Below, piece by piece: positions 16,778 through 24,888 of a stretch of DNA of 64,000 bases. The notes beneath the pieces were generated by a model that ran no database searches, was not told the origin of the DNA, and saw nothing but the letters and a program-made list of their open reading frames with translations. Origin of the DNA: CAZENU01 sp965117035. Lineage in GTDB: Bacteria > Chloroflexota > Dehalococcoidia > Lucifugimonadales > CAZENU01. A program made the position numbers and the translations under genes. The stretch lies in NCBI GenBank assembly GCA_965117035.1, contig OZ220748.1, positions 1,984,001 through 2,048,000 on the forward strand, read 5' to 3'. The first letter of the stretch is position 1, and each line of letters begins with the position of its first letter.

Positions 16778-17203
16778 ATGCGAATGGCGGTGCTGGTCTG
16801 CGCAACCCTTGCACTCCTGGCCGCGGCCGCGTGCATCGATGTCGATACGGCCGCGCCCGCCTGCCCCGACGGGGGCGACTTGTGGGTGAAGTACGAACTC
16901 TACATGGGCCGTGGCGACGGCGAGTCGGGCCTGATCGTGTCCGACGGGCTGTGGGAGGGCTTCCTGGCGGACACGGTCACGCCGCGGTTCCCGGACGGCC
17001 TGACCGTGCTCGACGGCCGGGGCCAGTGGCGCGGCGCCGAGGGGACGATCCAGCAGGAGCAGTCGAAGGTGCTCGTGATACTGGCGCCGCCGGGCGGCGA
17101 CGCGACGCGTCTGCTCGACGAGGTGTCGGCCGAGTACAAGGCCCGGTTCGCCCAGGAGTCGGTCCTGCGCGTCGTGTCCGACGCGTGCGTTTCGTTCTCG
17201 TGA
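16778..17203 (+). CDS. DUF3574-type lipoprotein
   Basis: A 141-residue exported protein. The N-terminus MRMAVLVCATLALLAAAAC is a lipoprotein signal peptide with a lipobox Cys at residue 19. The mature part resembles DUF3574: LYMGRGDGESGLIVSDGLWEGF, then RFPDGLTVLDGRGQW and SKVLVILAP, a compact alpha/beta domain of unknown function. I chose the ATG at 16778 because it starts the signal peptide; longer in-frame sequence upstream is repeat DNA. It stands alone between groESL and coaBC. Confidence 0.7.
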   Translation: MRMAVLVCATLALLAAAACIDVDTAAPACPDGGDLWVKYELYMGRGDGESGLIVSDGLWEGFLADTVTPRFPDGLTVLDGRGQWRGAEGTIQQEQSKVLVILAPPGGDATRLLDEVSAEYKARFAQESVLRVVSDACVSFS

Positions 17204-17245
17204 CTCGGGGCCTTCCGGAGTCACCACAGACTTGAACCGGGTTGA

Positions 17246-17554
17246 ACGCCCCCTCACCCTAACCCTCTCCCGCGAGGGGAGAGGGAACAACTTGGTCGAC
17301 GCCCCCTCACCCTAACCCTCTCCCGCGAGGGGGAGAGGGAACGACTTGGTCGACGCCCCCTCACCCTGACCCTGCTCCCGCGAGGGGAGAGGGAACTACT
17401 TGGTCGACGCCCCCTCACCCTGACCCTCTCCCGCGAGGGGGAGAGGGAACGACTTGGTCGACGCCCCCTCACCCTAACCCTCTCCCGCGAGGGGAGAGGG
17501 AACAACTTGGTCGAAGCCCCCTCACCCTAGCCCTCTCCCGCGAGGGGAGAGGGA
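17246..17554 (+). repeat. Tandem array of six 54-bp hairpin-bearing units
   Basis: Six units begin near 17246, 17299, 17353, 17407, 17461 and 17515, so the period is 53-54 bp. Each unit is CGCCCCCTCACCCT plus CCCTCTCCC-GCGA-GGGGAGAGGG and an AACWACTTGGTCGA linker. Units differ by a few bases and one has an extra base in the stem. All units are alike, with no unique spacers, so it is not CRISPR. Single copies of the hairpin occur near 8746, 14268 and 27945. Confidence 0.85.
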
Positions 17555-17685
17555 ACGATTCAGAGCCCTGCTGACTTGAGGACGAGGAGACGCGAACGCG
17601 AAAAACCGAGTATCATGTTCACGGGACGGCGTTACGAGAGCGTCGTCCGGCATCGGCCTTTACCACGAAAGGAAGGGACCTCAGG

Positions 17686-18885
17686 ATGCCACGACCTCTT
17701 GCCGGCAAACACGTAGCGCTCGGCGTCACCGGCAGCATCGCCTGCCACAAGGCCGTCGACCTCGCCAGCAAGCTGACCCAGGCGGGCGCGCTCGTCGACG
17801 TGCTGATGACCGGGAGCGCCGCGAAGTTCGCGACCCCGCTGGCCTTCCGCAGCATCACCCACCGGCCTGTGCTGGCCGACATGTTCGACCCGTCGTCGGA
17901 CGACGCGATAGAGCACGTCGCCGTCGCCGAGCGGGCGGAAGTGGTCGTCGTCGCGCCGGCGACGGCGAACACGATCGCGAAGATGGCGCTCGGCCTGGCG
18001 GACGACCCGGTGACCACGACCGTACTGGCGACGGCGGCGCCGGTGATCGTCTGCCCCGCGATGGACGGGCACATGTACGAGCACCCGGCCACTGCGCACA
18101 ACGTCGAGACGCTGCGCTCCCGCGGCGTCACGATCGCGGGGCCGGCGCGGGGGCGCCTCGCGTCAGGGCTCATGGGCCAGGGCCGCATGATAGAGGTGCC
18201 CGAGATCGTGGGCCACGTGCGGTGGGTGCTGGGCCGCGGCGGCGACCTCGCCGGCCGGAAGGTCGTCGTCAGCGCGGGGGGCACGCGGGAGGCGCTCGAC
18301 CCGGTCCGGTTCGTGACCAACCGCTCTTCGGGCAAGATGGGCTACGCGGTCGCCGAGGCAGCGCGCGACCGCGGGGCGGACACCGTCGTCGTGGCGGCGC
18401 CCAACGACCTGCCCGACCCGGTCGGCGCCCGCGTCGTCGGCGTCGTCTCCGCCGGCGAGATGCTGGAGGCGCTGCGGGAGCAGTGCGCCGGCGCCGACGC
18501 GCTGGTGATGGCGGCGGCCGTCTCCGACTGGCGCCCCGCCGAGGCCGCCGGCTCCAAGATCAAGAAGGGCGACGCCGAGCGGATGACGCTCGACCTGGTG
18601 AGGACGCCGGACGTGATCGCGTCGCTGGGCGGCGACGGCCTGGTCAAGGTCGGCTTCGCGGCGGAGACGGACGACGTGCTGGCGAACGCGCGGGACAAGC
18701 TCGTCCCCAAGAGCCTCGACCTGATCGCCGCGAACGACGTCACGGCCGAGGGCAGCGGCTTCGAGACCGACACGAACGAGGTGGTGCTCATCGACCGCGA
18801 GGGCCGCATGGAAGAGCTGGGCCTGATGTCCAAGTACGACGTCGGGAACCGCATCCTCGACCGCGTCGTCGATCTGCTCGGCTAG
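17686..18885 (+). CDS. coaBC: Bifunctional phosphopantothenoylcysteine decarboxylase/phosphopantothenate-cysteine ligase
   Basis: CoaBC makes 4'-phosphopantetheine for coenzyme A in two steps. The N-terminal flavin CoaC domain (1-180) has VTGSIACHKA, the catalytic His77 in IEHVAVAE and PATANTIAKM. The CoaB ligase domain (about 185-399) has SAGGTREALDPVRFVTNRSSGKMG and DALVMAAAVSDW, then KIKK. Two residues differ from the E. coli decarboxylase: the clamp motif is PAMDGHMY with Asp126 where Asn is known, and LASGLMGQGRM has Ser160 where Cys is known. Length 399 is normal. AAGGAAGGG lies before the ATG. It lies between the hairpin array and valS. Confidence 0.94.
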   Translation: MPRPLAGKHVALGVTGSIACHKAVDLASKLTQAGALVDVLMTGSAAKFATPLAFRSITHRPVLADMFDPSSDDAIEHVAVAERAEVVVVAPATANTIAKMALGLADDPVTTTVLATAAPVIVCPAMDGHMYEHPATAHNVETLRSRGVTIAGPARGRLASGLMGQGRMIEVPEIVGHVRWVLGRGGDLAGRKVVVSAGGTREALDPVRFVTNRSSGKMGYAVAEAARDRGADTVVVAAPNDLPDPVGARVVGVVSAGEMLEALREQCAGADALVMAAAVSDWRPAEAAGSKIKKGDAERMTLDLVRTPDVIASLGGDGLVKVGFAAETDDVLANARDKLVPKSLDLIAANDVTAEGSGFETDTNEVVLIDREGRMEELGLMSKYDVGNRILDRVVDLLG

Positions 18886-18889
18886 GGGA

Positions 18890-18995
18890 CCGGCGGCCTC
18901 GTCGTCCCCGTGGAGACGGGGACCCCATCCGCCACCCCTGGGTTTCCTCCCCCGTATCCACGAGGGCAGGCTCTTCGCCGGAATGACGGTTGCGC
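18890..18995 (+). repeat. Intergenic repeat with GTCCCCGT/ACGGGGAC hairpin
   Basis: An 8-bp perfect stem with a GGAG loop (18904-18923), followed by CCCATCC and a CCGGAATGACGG segment. The same order recurs at 54520-54640. It may also act as the coaBC terminator, although there is no T-run. The remainder up to 19135 shows nothing else. Confidence 0.6.
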
Positions 18996-19135
18996 GAGGG
19001 CACCCAAAACCCCATCCAAATGGTAAGGGAGCCGTATCGCAGGGCCAGGGCGGGTTGGAAACCCGCCCCTACGAGATGATGGCGGGTAGATATGGCACCG
19101 AACGTGGAGGTGGGGGTCTGGGTGCATCGTCTTCG

Positions 19136-19164
19136 TTGACGGATTTCGTAGCCGCCAATAGAAT
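19136..19164 (+). promoter_or_regulatory. SigA-type promoter for valS
   Basis: TTGACG (19136-19141) and TAGAAT (19159-19164) are spaced by 17 bases, 45 bases before the valS start. The short leader leaves no room for a T-box. Confidence 0.65.
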
Positions 19165-19208
19165 TACATGACCGACGCGGCCCTCTGCCGCGCAACGAAG
19201 GACGGCCG

Positions 19209-21881
19209 ATGGCACAGACCGCGACGACCTCGGACATGACGAAGGCGTACGACCCGAAGTCGGTGGAGCAGCGCGTCTACGACGCCTGGGTCGAGGGCGG
19301 ATACTTCACCCCCGTCGTCGACCGCTCGAAGAAGCCGTACGTCGTCATCATGCCGCCCCCGAACGTCACCGGCGAGCTCCACATGGGGCACGCGCTGACC
19401 AAGGCGCTCGAGGACCTGATGGTCCGCTGGCACCGGATGATCGGCGACCCGACGCTGTACCTGCCCGGCACCGACCACGCGGGCATCGCCACCCAGGTGG
19501 TGGTCGAGCGGCAGCTCGCCCGGGACGACAAGACGAGACACGACCTGGGCCGGCAGGCCTTCGTCGACCTCGTATGGGAGTGGGTCGACCAGTACGGCGA
19601 GCGCATCTACGAGCAGGTCAAGCGCCTTGGGGTGTCCTGCGACTGGACCCGCCGGCGATTCACGCTGGACGAAGGCCCCAGCAAGGCGGTGCGCACGACG
19701 TTCGTCAACCTGTACCGGGAGGGGCTGATCTACCGCGGCGAGCGGATAGTCAACTGGTGCCCGCGTTGCTCGACTGCGCTGTCCGACCTGGAGGTGAAGC
19801 ACCGGGACGAGTCCGCGGCGCTGTACCACCTGCGGTACCGGCTGGAGGGCTCCGACGACCACCTGACGATCGCGACGACCAGGCCGGAGACGCTGCTGGG
19901 CGACACGGCGGTCGCCGTGAACCCGGACGACGACCGGTACTCGCACCTGGTCGGCCGCACCGCGGTGCTGCCCGTGCTGGGCCGTCTCCTGCCCGTGATC
20001 GCCGACGACACGGTGGACCCGGAGTTCGGCACCGGCGCGCTGAAGGTGACGCCGGGCCACGACCACAACGACTTCGAGATCGGCCAGCGCCACGGGCTCG
20101 ACACCGTCAGCGTGATGGAGCTCGACGGCACGATGAACGAGAACGCCGGCCACTACGCGGGCAAGGACCGGCTCGACGTGCGGCCGGAGATCGTCGAGGA
20201 GCTTAAGCGGGACGGGCTGCTGGAGAGCGTAGACCCATACAGCCACGCGGTGGGGCACTGCGACCGGTGCGACGAGGTCGTCGAGCCCATCGTGTCGAAG
20301 CAGTGGTACATGAGGATGAAGCCGCTGGCGGAGCCCGCCATCGAGGCCGTTCGCTCGGGCGAGATCAGGATCATCCCCGAGCGCTTCTCCAAGGTCTACT
20401 ACAACTGGATGGAGAACATACGCGACTGGTGCATCAGCCGCCAGCTCTGGTGGGGGCACCGCATCCCGGTCTGGTACTGCGGCGACTGCGACGCCGTCAC
20501 CGTCGACCACGCGGACCCCGACGCCTGCTCCGAGTGCGGCTCCGCGTCGCTGACGCGGGACCCGGACGTGCTGGACACCTGGTTCAGCTCCGCGCTGTGG
20601 CCCCACTCGACGCTCGGCTGGCCGGACGATACCGAGGACTTCGACTACTTCTACCCCACGAGCGACATGGAGACGGGCCACGACATCCTGTTCTTCTGGG
20701 TCGCCCGCATGATCATGATGGGCCTGAAGAACACCGGCGAGATACCGTTCGACACGGTGTACCTGCACGGGCTGATACGGGACACCGACGGCGTCAAGAT
20801 GAGCAAGTCCCGCGGGAACGTGATGGACCCGCTGGAGCTGATCGACGCGTACGGCGCCGACGCGCTCCGCTTCGCGCTGACGAGCGGCAACTCGCCCGGC
20901 AACGACATGCGGCTCAACGAGCAGAAGATGGAGGCGAGCCGCAACTTCGCGAACAAGCTGTGGAACGCGTCGCGCTTCGTGATCGGCAACGTCGACCGCG
21001 CGGGCGGAGCGTCGGGCTGGAGCTGGCCTCCCGCGCCCGAGCACGTCGAGGACCGGTGGATGATCAGCCGGCTCAACCGCGTCGCGGGCCAGGTGCAGAC
21101 GCACATGGAGGAGTACCAGTTCGGCGAGGCGCAGCGGGTCGTCCACGACTTCCTCTGGGGCGAGTACTGCGACTGGTACCTGGAGACGGCCAAGATACGC
21201 GTCCGGGACGGCGACGAGACGCCGCTGCCGGTGCTGGCCTACGTGCTGGAGCGGCTGCTGAGGCTGCTGCACCCGTTCATGCCCTTCATCACCGAGGAGG
21301 TCTGGCAGAACCTGGTACAGCGCATCCCTGGGGAGGCCGGACGGCCGGACTCGCTGATCGTCGCGTCCTACCCGGTCCGGGACGACGCGCTGATCGACGA
21401 GGAGGCGGAGTCGGCGATGGCGTCGGTGATCGAGATCGTCCGGGCGGTGCGCAACCTGCGGGCCGAGTTCAGGATCAGGCCCAACGAGAGCGTCGCGGCC
21501 GTCGTGGACGCGCCGGACGCGCTGGCCGCGATCGAGTCCGAGGCCGGGGCCATCAGGACGCTGGCGCAGATCGACCCGCTGGTGCTGGGCTCCGAGAACG
21601 GCGGCGCGGCGGAGGCCGGGCAGCGGGTGTCCCTGGTGCTGGCGAGCGGCACGGTCACGGTCCCGCTGGAGGGCCTCGTCGACGTGGAGCAGGAGCGGGA
21701 GCGGCTGACGAGCGAGCTCGGGCAGATCGACGCGAACCGCGGCCGCCTGGCCTCGCGCCTGCGGGACGAGAAGTTCCTCTCACGGGCGCCCGAGGACGTC
21801 GTCGACCGGGAGCGAGGCCGCCTCGAGGACATGGACGACCGCCGCGCCCGCGTCCTCGAGACGCTGGCGCACCTCGGCTAG
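19209..21881 (+). CDS. valS: Valyl-tRNA synthetase
   Basis: Charges tRNA-Val. Class I motifs are present: PNVTGELHMGHAL (HIGH) near residue 45 and KMSKSRGN after residue 530. The CP1 editing domain carries TTRPETLLGDTAVAV and a catalytic DYGTGAL-like EFGTGALKVTPGHDHND. A zinc-type CGDCDAV ... CSECGSA insert, an anticodon-binding helical domain with MPFITEEVWQ and a C-terminal coiled coil (about 825-890) complete the protein. Length 890 is normal. AAGGA stands six bases before the ATG. An insertion sequence abuts the 3' end, and the valS TAG is formed at the insertion boundary without truncating the protein. Confidence 0.97.
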   Translation: MAQTATTSDMTKAYDPKSVEQRVYDAWVEGGYFTPVVDRSKKPYVVIMPPPNVTGELHMGHALTKALEDLMVRWHRMIGDPTLYLPGTDHAGIATQVVVERQLARDDKTRHDLGRQAFVDLVWEWVDQYGERIYEQVKRLGVSCDWTRRRFTLDEGPSKAVRTTFVNLYREGLIYRGERIVNWCPRCSTALSDLEVKHRDESAALYHLRYRLEGSDDHLTIATTRPETLLGDTAVAVNPDDDRYSHLVGRTAVLPVLGRLLPVIADDTVDPEFGTGALKVTPGHDHNDFEIGQRHGLDTVSVMELDGTMNENAGHYAGKDRLDVRPEIVEELKRDGLLESVDPYSHAVGHCDRCDEVVEPIVSKQWYMRMKPLAEPAIEAVRSGEIRIIPERFSKVYYNWMENIRDWCISRQLWWGHRIPVWYCGDCDAVTVDHADPDACSECGSASLTRDPDVLDTWFSSALWPHSTLGWPDDTEDFDYFYPTSDMETGHDILFFWVARMIMMGLKNTGEIPFDTVYLHGLIRDTDGVKMSKSRGNVMDPLELIDAYGADALRFALTSGNSPGNDMRLNEQKMEASRNFANKLWNASRFVIGNVDRAGGASGWSWPPAPEHVEDRWMISRLNRVAGQVQTHMEEYQFGEAQRVVHDFLWGEYCDWYLETAKIRVRDGDETPLPVLAYVLERLLRLLHPFMPFITEEVWQNLVQRIPGEAGRPDSLIVASYPVRDDALIDEEAESAMASVIEIVRAVRNLRAEFRIRPNESVAAVVDAPDALAAIESEAGAIRTLAQIDPLVLGSENGGAAEAGQRVSLVLASGTVTVPLEGLVDVEQERERLTSELGQIDANRGRLASRLRDEKFLSRAPEDVVDRERGRLEDMDDRRARVLETLAHLG

Positions 21882-22652
21882 GGCGTGTTCACACTACGTA
21901 ACGCATCGAATATGAGCGCCACGAGAATGAAGCCGAGAAAGAGCGCATCGAGCTTGTCAAAGCGAGAGAAGATGCGGCGAAAGCCCTTCAATCGTCGGAA
22001 CAGACGCTCTACCTCGTTGCGCCTCTTGTAGAGCTCCTTGTCGTACTCCCACGGGCTGATGCGAGTCGAGAGTGGAGGAACGACGGGCTCAATGCCCAAC
22101 TCCAGGGCAAGCTGGCGAGTCTCGTTGCCCTCGTATGCGCGATCCATCACCACAGACAGGTTATCTCGCAGGGGTCCAAGGCGCTTGAGCAACCTGCGCC
22201 CCTCCGGTGCGTCGTGAGCCTGTCCAGGGGAGAGTGAGAAGGTCATGGCTGTTCGAGCATTCGCGGCAACCATATGAATCTTGGTGGTCCATCCACCTCT
22301 GGACTTGCCGATGGACTGCGGTCCGTTTTTTTTTTAGCGCCCCCGTGCCATCAGGATGCACCTTGACGATGGTGCTGTCCATCGAGACGACCTCGAGCTT
22401 GACGCGCACGATCTGTTCTCGCTGCAGGTGTTCGAATATCCTGTCGAGCACGCCGCTCTTGGCCCAGCGGTTCATACGGGTGTAGATGGTATGCCACCTG
22501 CCGAACCTGGGAGGCAACCCACGCCACTTGCAGCCATGCTCAGTAACATACAAAATGGCATTGAGCACCTGTAGATTCGGAATCCTCACATTGCCCCGCT
22601 GCACTGGCAATAGATGTTCGATGCATTCGTACTGGTCCTGTGTTAGTTCCAT
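21878..22652 (-). CDS. IS5-family DDE transposase, two frames joined at an A10 run
   Basis: The first frame (22652 down to about 22330) gives the N-terminal DUF4096-like part (YECIEHLLPV ... CKWRGLPPRFG) and the first catalytic Asp in VSMDSTIVKVHPDG. The second frame continues IGKSRGGWTTKIHMVAANA, with the second Asp in VVMDRAYEGNETR and the Glu in NEVERLFRRLKGF. The frames meet at ten consecutive A at 22326-22335; skipping one A joins them into a 257-residue protein. So either slippage on the A-run makes the full enzyme or the copy is inactivated by one extra A. The final TAG uses the TA of the target. Confidence 0.8.
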
Positions 22653-22695
22653 GAGCCAAGCATATCACATCAGACCTGATAGTGTGAACAGGCCC
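21881..22695 (-). mobile_element. IS5-family insertion sequence
   Basis: The 815-bp element is bounded by near-perfect inverted repeats: GGGCGTGTTCACACTA at the left and, read inward, GGGCCTGTTCACACTA at the right (15 of 16 match). It is flanked by a TA duplication (21879-21880 and 22696-22697) within a CTAG target, as in IS5-type elements that duplicate TA. It carries one transposase gene interrupted by a ten-A run. Its base composition is lower in G+C than the host genes. Confidence 0.85.
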
Positions 22696-22862
22696 TAGGC
22701 GGAGGCCGGCCGCGCGCGTCCCAGCGAGAATCGTGCGCCGCTGCAATCTTCGCCATACGTGCTCGCGCGTCCTGTTCACCAGTGCCGTATCCCGTATAAG
22801 CGATGCCGGCGATCTCCGTAGGGCCGGTTCCTCAGCGTGCCCCATCCGCATAGCTGGGGGAC

Positions 22863-23118
22863 CTATTGCCCCACGATGTGCTCGTGTTCGCGAGGCTCGC
22901 GCGCGATCACGTCCGCCCCCACAAGGGTCTCTTCCAAAGAGCTGAATCCCGCACTCGGCAGCGATGAGCCGGGGACCGGTGTCGCCAACTCGCCCTGCGG
23001 TGGGACCTGAGCCGGCGGCGCGCTAGCTTCCTGCGCAGGAGATTCAGGAGCCCGGCTCGACCAGAGCGACGGTCTGTCCGCAAGAGACAAGCAGCGCGAG
23101 CACCCAGCGACCAGCCAT
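22863..23118 (-). pseudogene. Remnant of a secreted lipoprotein gene
   Basis: An ATG at 23118 begins MAGRWVLALLVSCGQT, a convincing lipoprotein signal with a Cys after LVS. That frame closes after 24 codons, while the next frame continues with a Pro/Ala/Glu-rich linker and SLEETLVGADVIARE, then stops at 22863. I read this as the 5' end of a lipoprotein gene broken by a frameshift and truncated. The rest of 22698-23620 shows no credible gene on either strand. Confidence 0.4.
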
Positions 23119-23622
23119 GATATGACCCTCGGGTCCGGTGAATCGCACGAGCATCGGCTACGGTATCCGCGCCGATTGCTAAGTCAGTTCTACCCACCCA
23201 AAGATGCAATACGCAACGCATCCGTCGCTCCGTCTGGACAGCCGCTCCCGCAGCGCTTCTTCTTCACACATGAGTTCGTTGGTCTGCTTCATTCCCCACC
23301 TTCGGTTGCGCTGGCAGGCGATCCGGAAAGTCGTACCGCCGCACATAGGATTCAGGAGGCGCCCGGGCCGAGACCCAGCCCCAACTCCATCGGATCTTGC
23401 GAAGACTTTACAGATAACTTATGGCGAAGGCACATAATTCGCGGCCCATTCATCGCAACTTCACACGAGAAGTCTTGACTCTTGCGCCGGCGGCTGTACA
23501 GTGGCAGACAGGGGCCGCCGGAGGGAAGTCTTGACCGGCGAAATGGGCGACGGCGCTGCCTCCCCTGAGCCACAGAGGTCGGAGGAAGCCGGTCCGTCGA
23601 AACGGGTCGAGGGCGGGTGAGC

Positions 23623-23703
23623 ATGGGAGTAGTGAACGAAGAGGATTGCTCACCGCATCCGCTAGACATAATGGCGATCTACGCCCTGTACCAGTCGGAC
23701 TAA
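23623..23703 (+). other. Short ORF or gene tail with DCSPHPxD..AIYALYQ peptide
   Basis: A 26-codon ORF ends in DCSPHPLDIMAIYALYQSD, 17 bases before the first PD40 gene. A very similar peptide, DCSPHPFDVLAVYALYR, is encoded at 47645-47737 just before another PD40 gene. Either a conserved leader peptide or, more likely, the 3' end of a lost gene of a common family. I know no function. Confidence 0.4.
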
Positions 23704-23720
23704 CGCGGAGGTCTGTGTCG

Positions 23721-24863
23721 ATGCCGTTCGATCGGAAGGCAGGCAGGGCGCTGACCATCTCGATGTTCGCGCTAAATGGGTTGCTGCTGATGGGCTCGCC
23801 CTGCGGCGACGAACAGCACCGATACGAGTTGGAGGTGGCAGCCTACGATGATCTGGGGCCGGTGTGGTGGACGGATGGCTCTCGCATAGCCGTTGCCATG
23901 CCGCCTGAAGGAATATACGTTGTCGACGCTCAGGGCTCCGAAATCTCGATCTTCCCACCAGGCGCCCCGATCGGGACCTGCCGCGACAACTGGCCATTTT
24001 CGCCCGCGCTTTCGCCGGACCAGTCCCGGCTCGCCTACGTTGTCGCAAAGAGGGATGGCAGGTCGGAGATCATGACCGCCGCCGTTGACGGATCAGATGT
24101 CCGCAGGCTGACGAAAGACAAGGGCGTGCACCTGTATCCGAGGTGGTCGCCCGACGGGACCCAGATCGCGTTCATGTCGGGGTCGGATCTCCACGTGATG
24201 GATGCGGACGGCTCCAACGTGCGAATGATTGCGGCGGCGAACTATGCTGGAGCCCATCCTCCGGCGTGGTCGCCGGACGGCAGCCGCATCGCGTTTGTAG
24301 GCCGTGACTACTCGCTGGCCCATACCGTCCGCACGGTACGGCCGGACGGTTCTGATCGGATCGAGATAGGGAACACTCAAAGCGATCTCGCTTGGTCGCC
24401 TGACGGCAGTCGGATCGCATTTATGAGAGTGATCATCAACTATCCCGAAGCCGCTGACAGGATTTCGCTCACTGTAGCAGATCCCGACGGCAGCAACGGG
24501 AGGGACTTGGCTTCGTGGCAGAGAGGCAGCACGGATTGGTATACCGCGTTGTCCTGGTCGCCTGACGGCTCGAAGATCGTCTACGGATCCGGACATTTCA
24601 TAATAGCCTCGGCCGATGGGAGCGGCACGTTCGTCAGGGTATCGAGTGCCGCCGGGTTAGGGACGACGGGGGGGGAGCGGCGTGGTCGCCGGACGGCTCG
24701 AGGATCGCCTTCCTCTCCCAGCACGAAAGTTCCGGTGGCACGCTCTTCACGACCGCGAGTGACGGATCCGACAGGCAGATATTGGCAAGAGGGTCCAGCG
24801 AAGCCAATTGGGTGGTATATAGATGCCGCTCCAATTGAGGATGCCCTGCTCCGGTTGGATTGA
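23721..24863 (+). CDS. PD40/TolB-like beta-propeller lipoprotein, copy A (frameshifted)
   Basis: First of three tandem paralogues. The N-terminus (KAGRALTISMFALNGLLLMG) is a signal/anchor segment. The rest consists of TolB-type PD40 blades with repeated WSPDGSRIAF and DADGSNVR motifs, expected to form a periplasmic or surface beta-propeller. Near 24669-24676 a run of eight G shifts the frame: beyond it the homologous AAWSPDGSRIAF blade is in another frame, which ends at TGA 24838. One added G would restore it. The last blade is therefore scrambled (GERRGRRTARG). This may be mutation, assembly error or slippage. Ligand unknown. Confidence 0.7.
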   Translation: MPFDRKAGRALTISMFALNGLLLMGSPCGDEQHRYELEVAAYDDLGPVWWTDGSRIAVAMPPEGIYVVDAQGSEISIFPPGAPIGTCRDNWPFSPALSPDQSRLAYVVAKRDGRSEIMTAAVDGSDVRRLTKDKGVHLYPRWSPDGTQIAFMSGSDLHVMDADGSNVRMIAAANYAGAHPPAWSPDGSRIAFVGRDYSLAHTVRTVRPDGSDRIEIGNTQSDLAWSPDGSRIAFMRVIINYPEAADRISLTVADPDGSNGRDLASWQRGSTDWYTALSWSPDGSKIVYGSGHFIIASADGSGTFVRVSSAAGLGTTGGERRGRRTARGSPSSPSTKVPVARSSRPRVTDPTGRYWQEGPAKPIGWYIDAAPIEDALLRLD

Positions 24864-24888
24864 CGGAGAGACGCGAAGGCCTAAGTCG

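Noticed and set aside
17246..17554. CRISPR array
   Set aside because: All of each 54-bp unit is repeated, there are no unique spacers, and no cas genes are nearby.
19136..19208. T-box leader before valS
   Set aside because: The promoter lies only 45 bases before the start codon, too short for a T-box. The same is true of pheS.
19164..21272. 702-codon minus-strand frame
   Set aside because: Antisense to valS, with no family resemblance.
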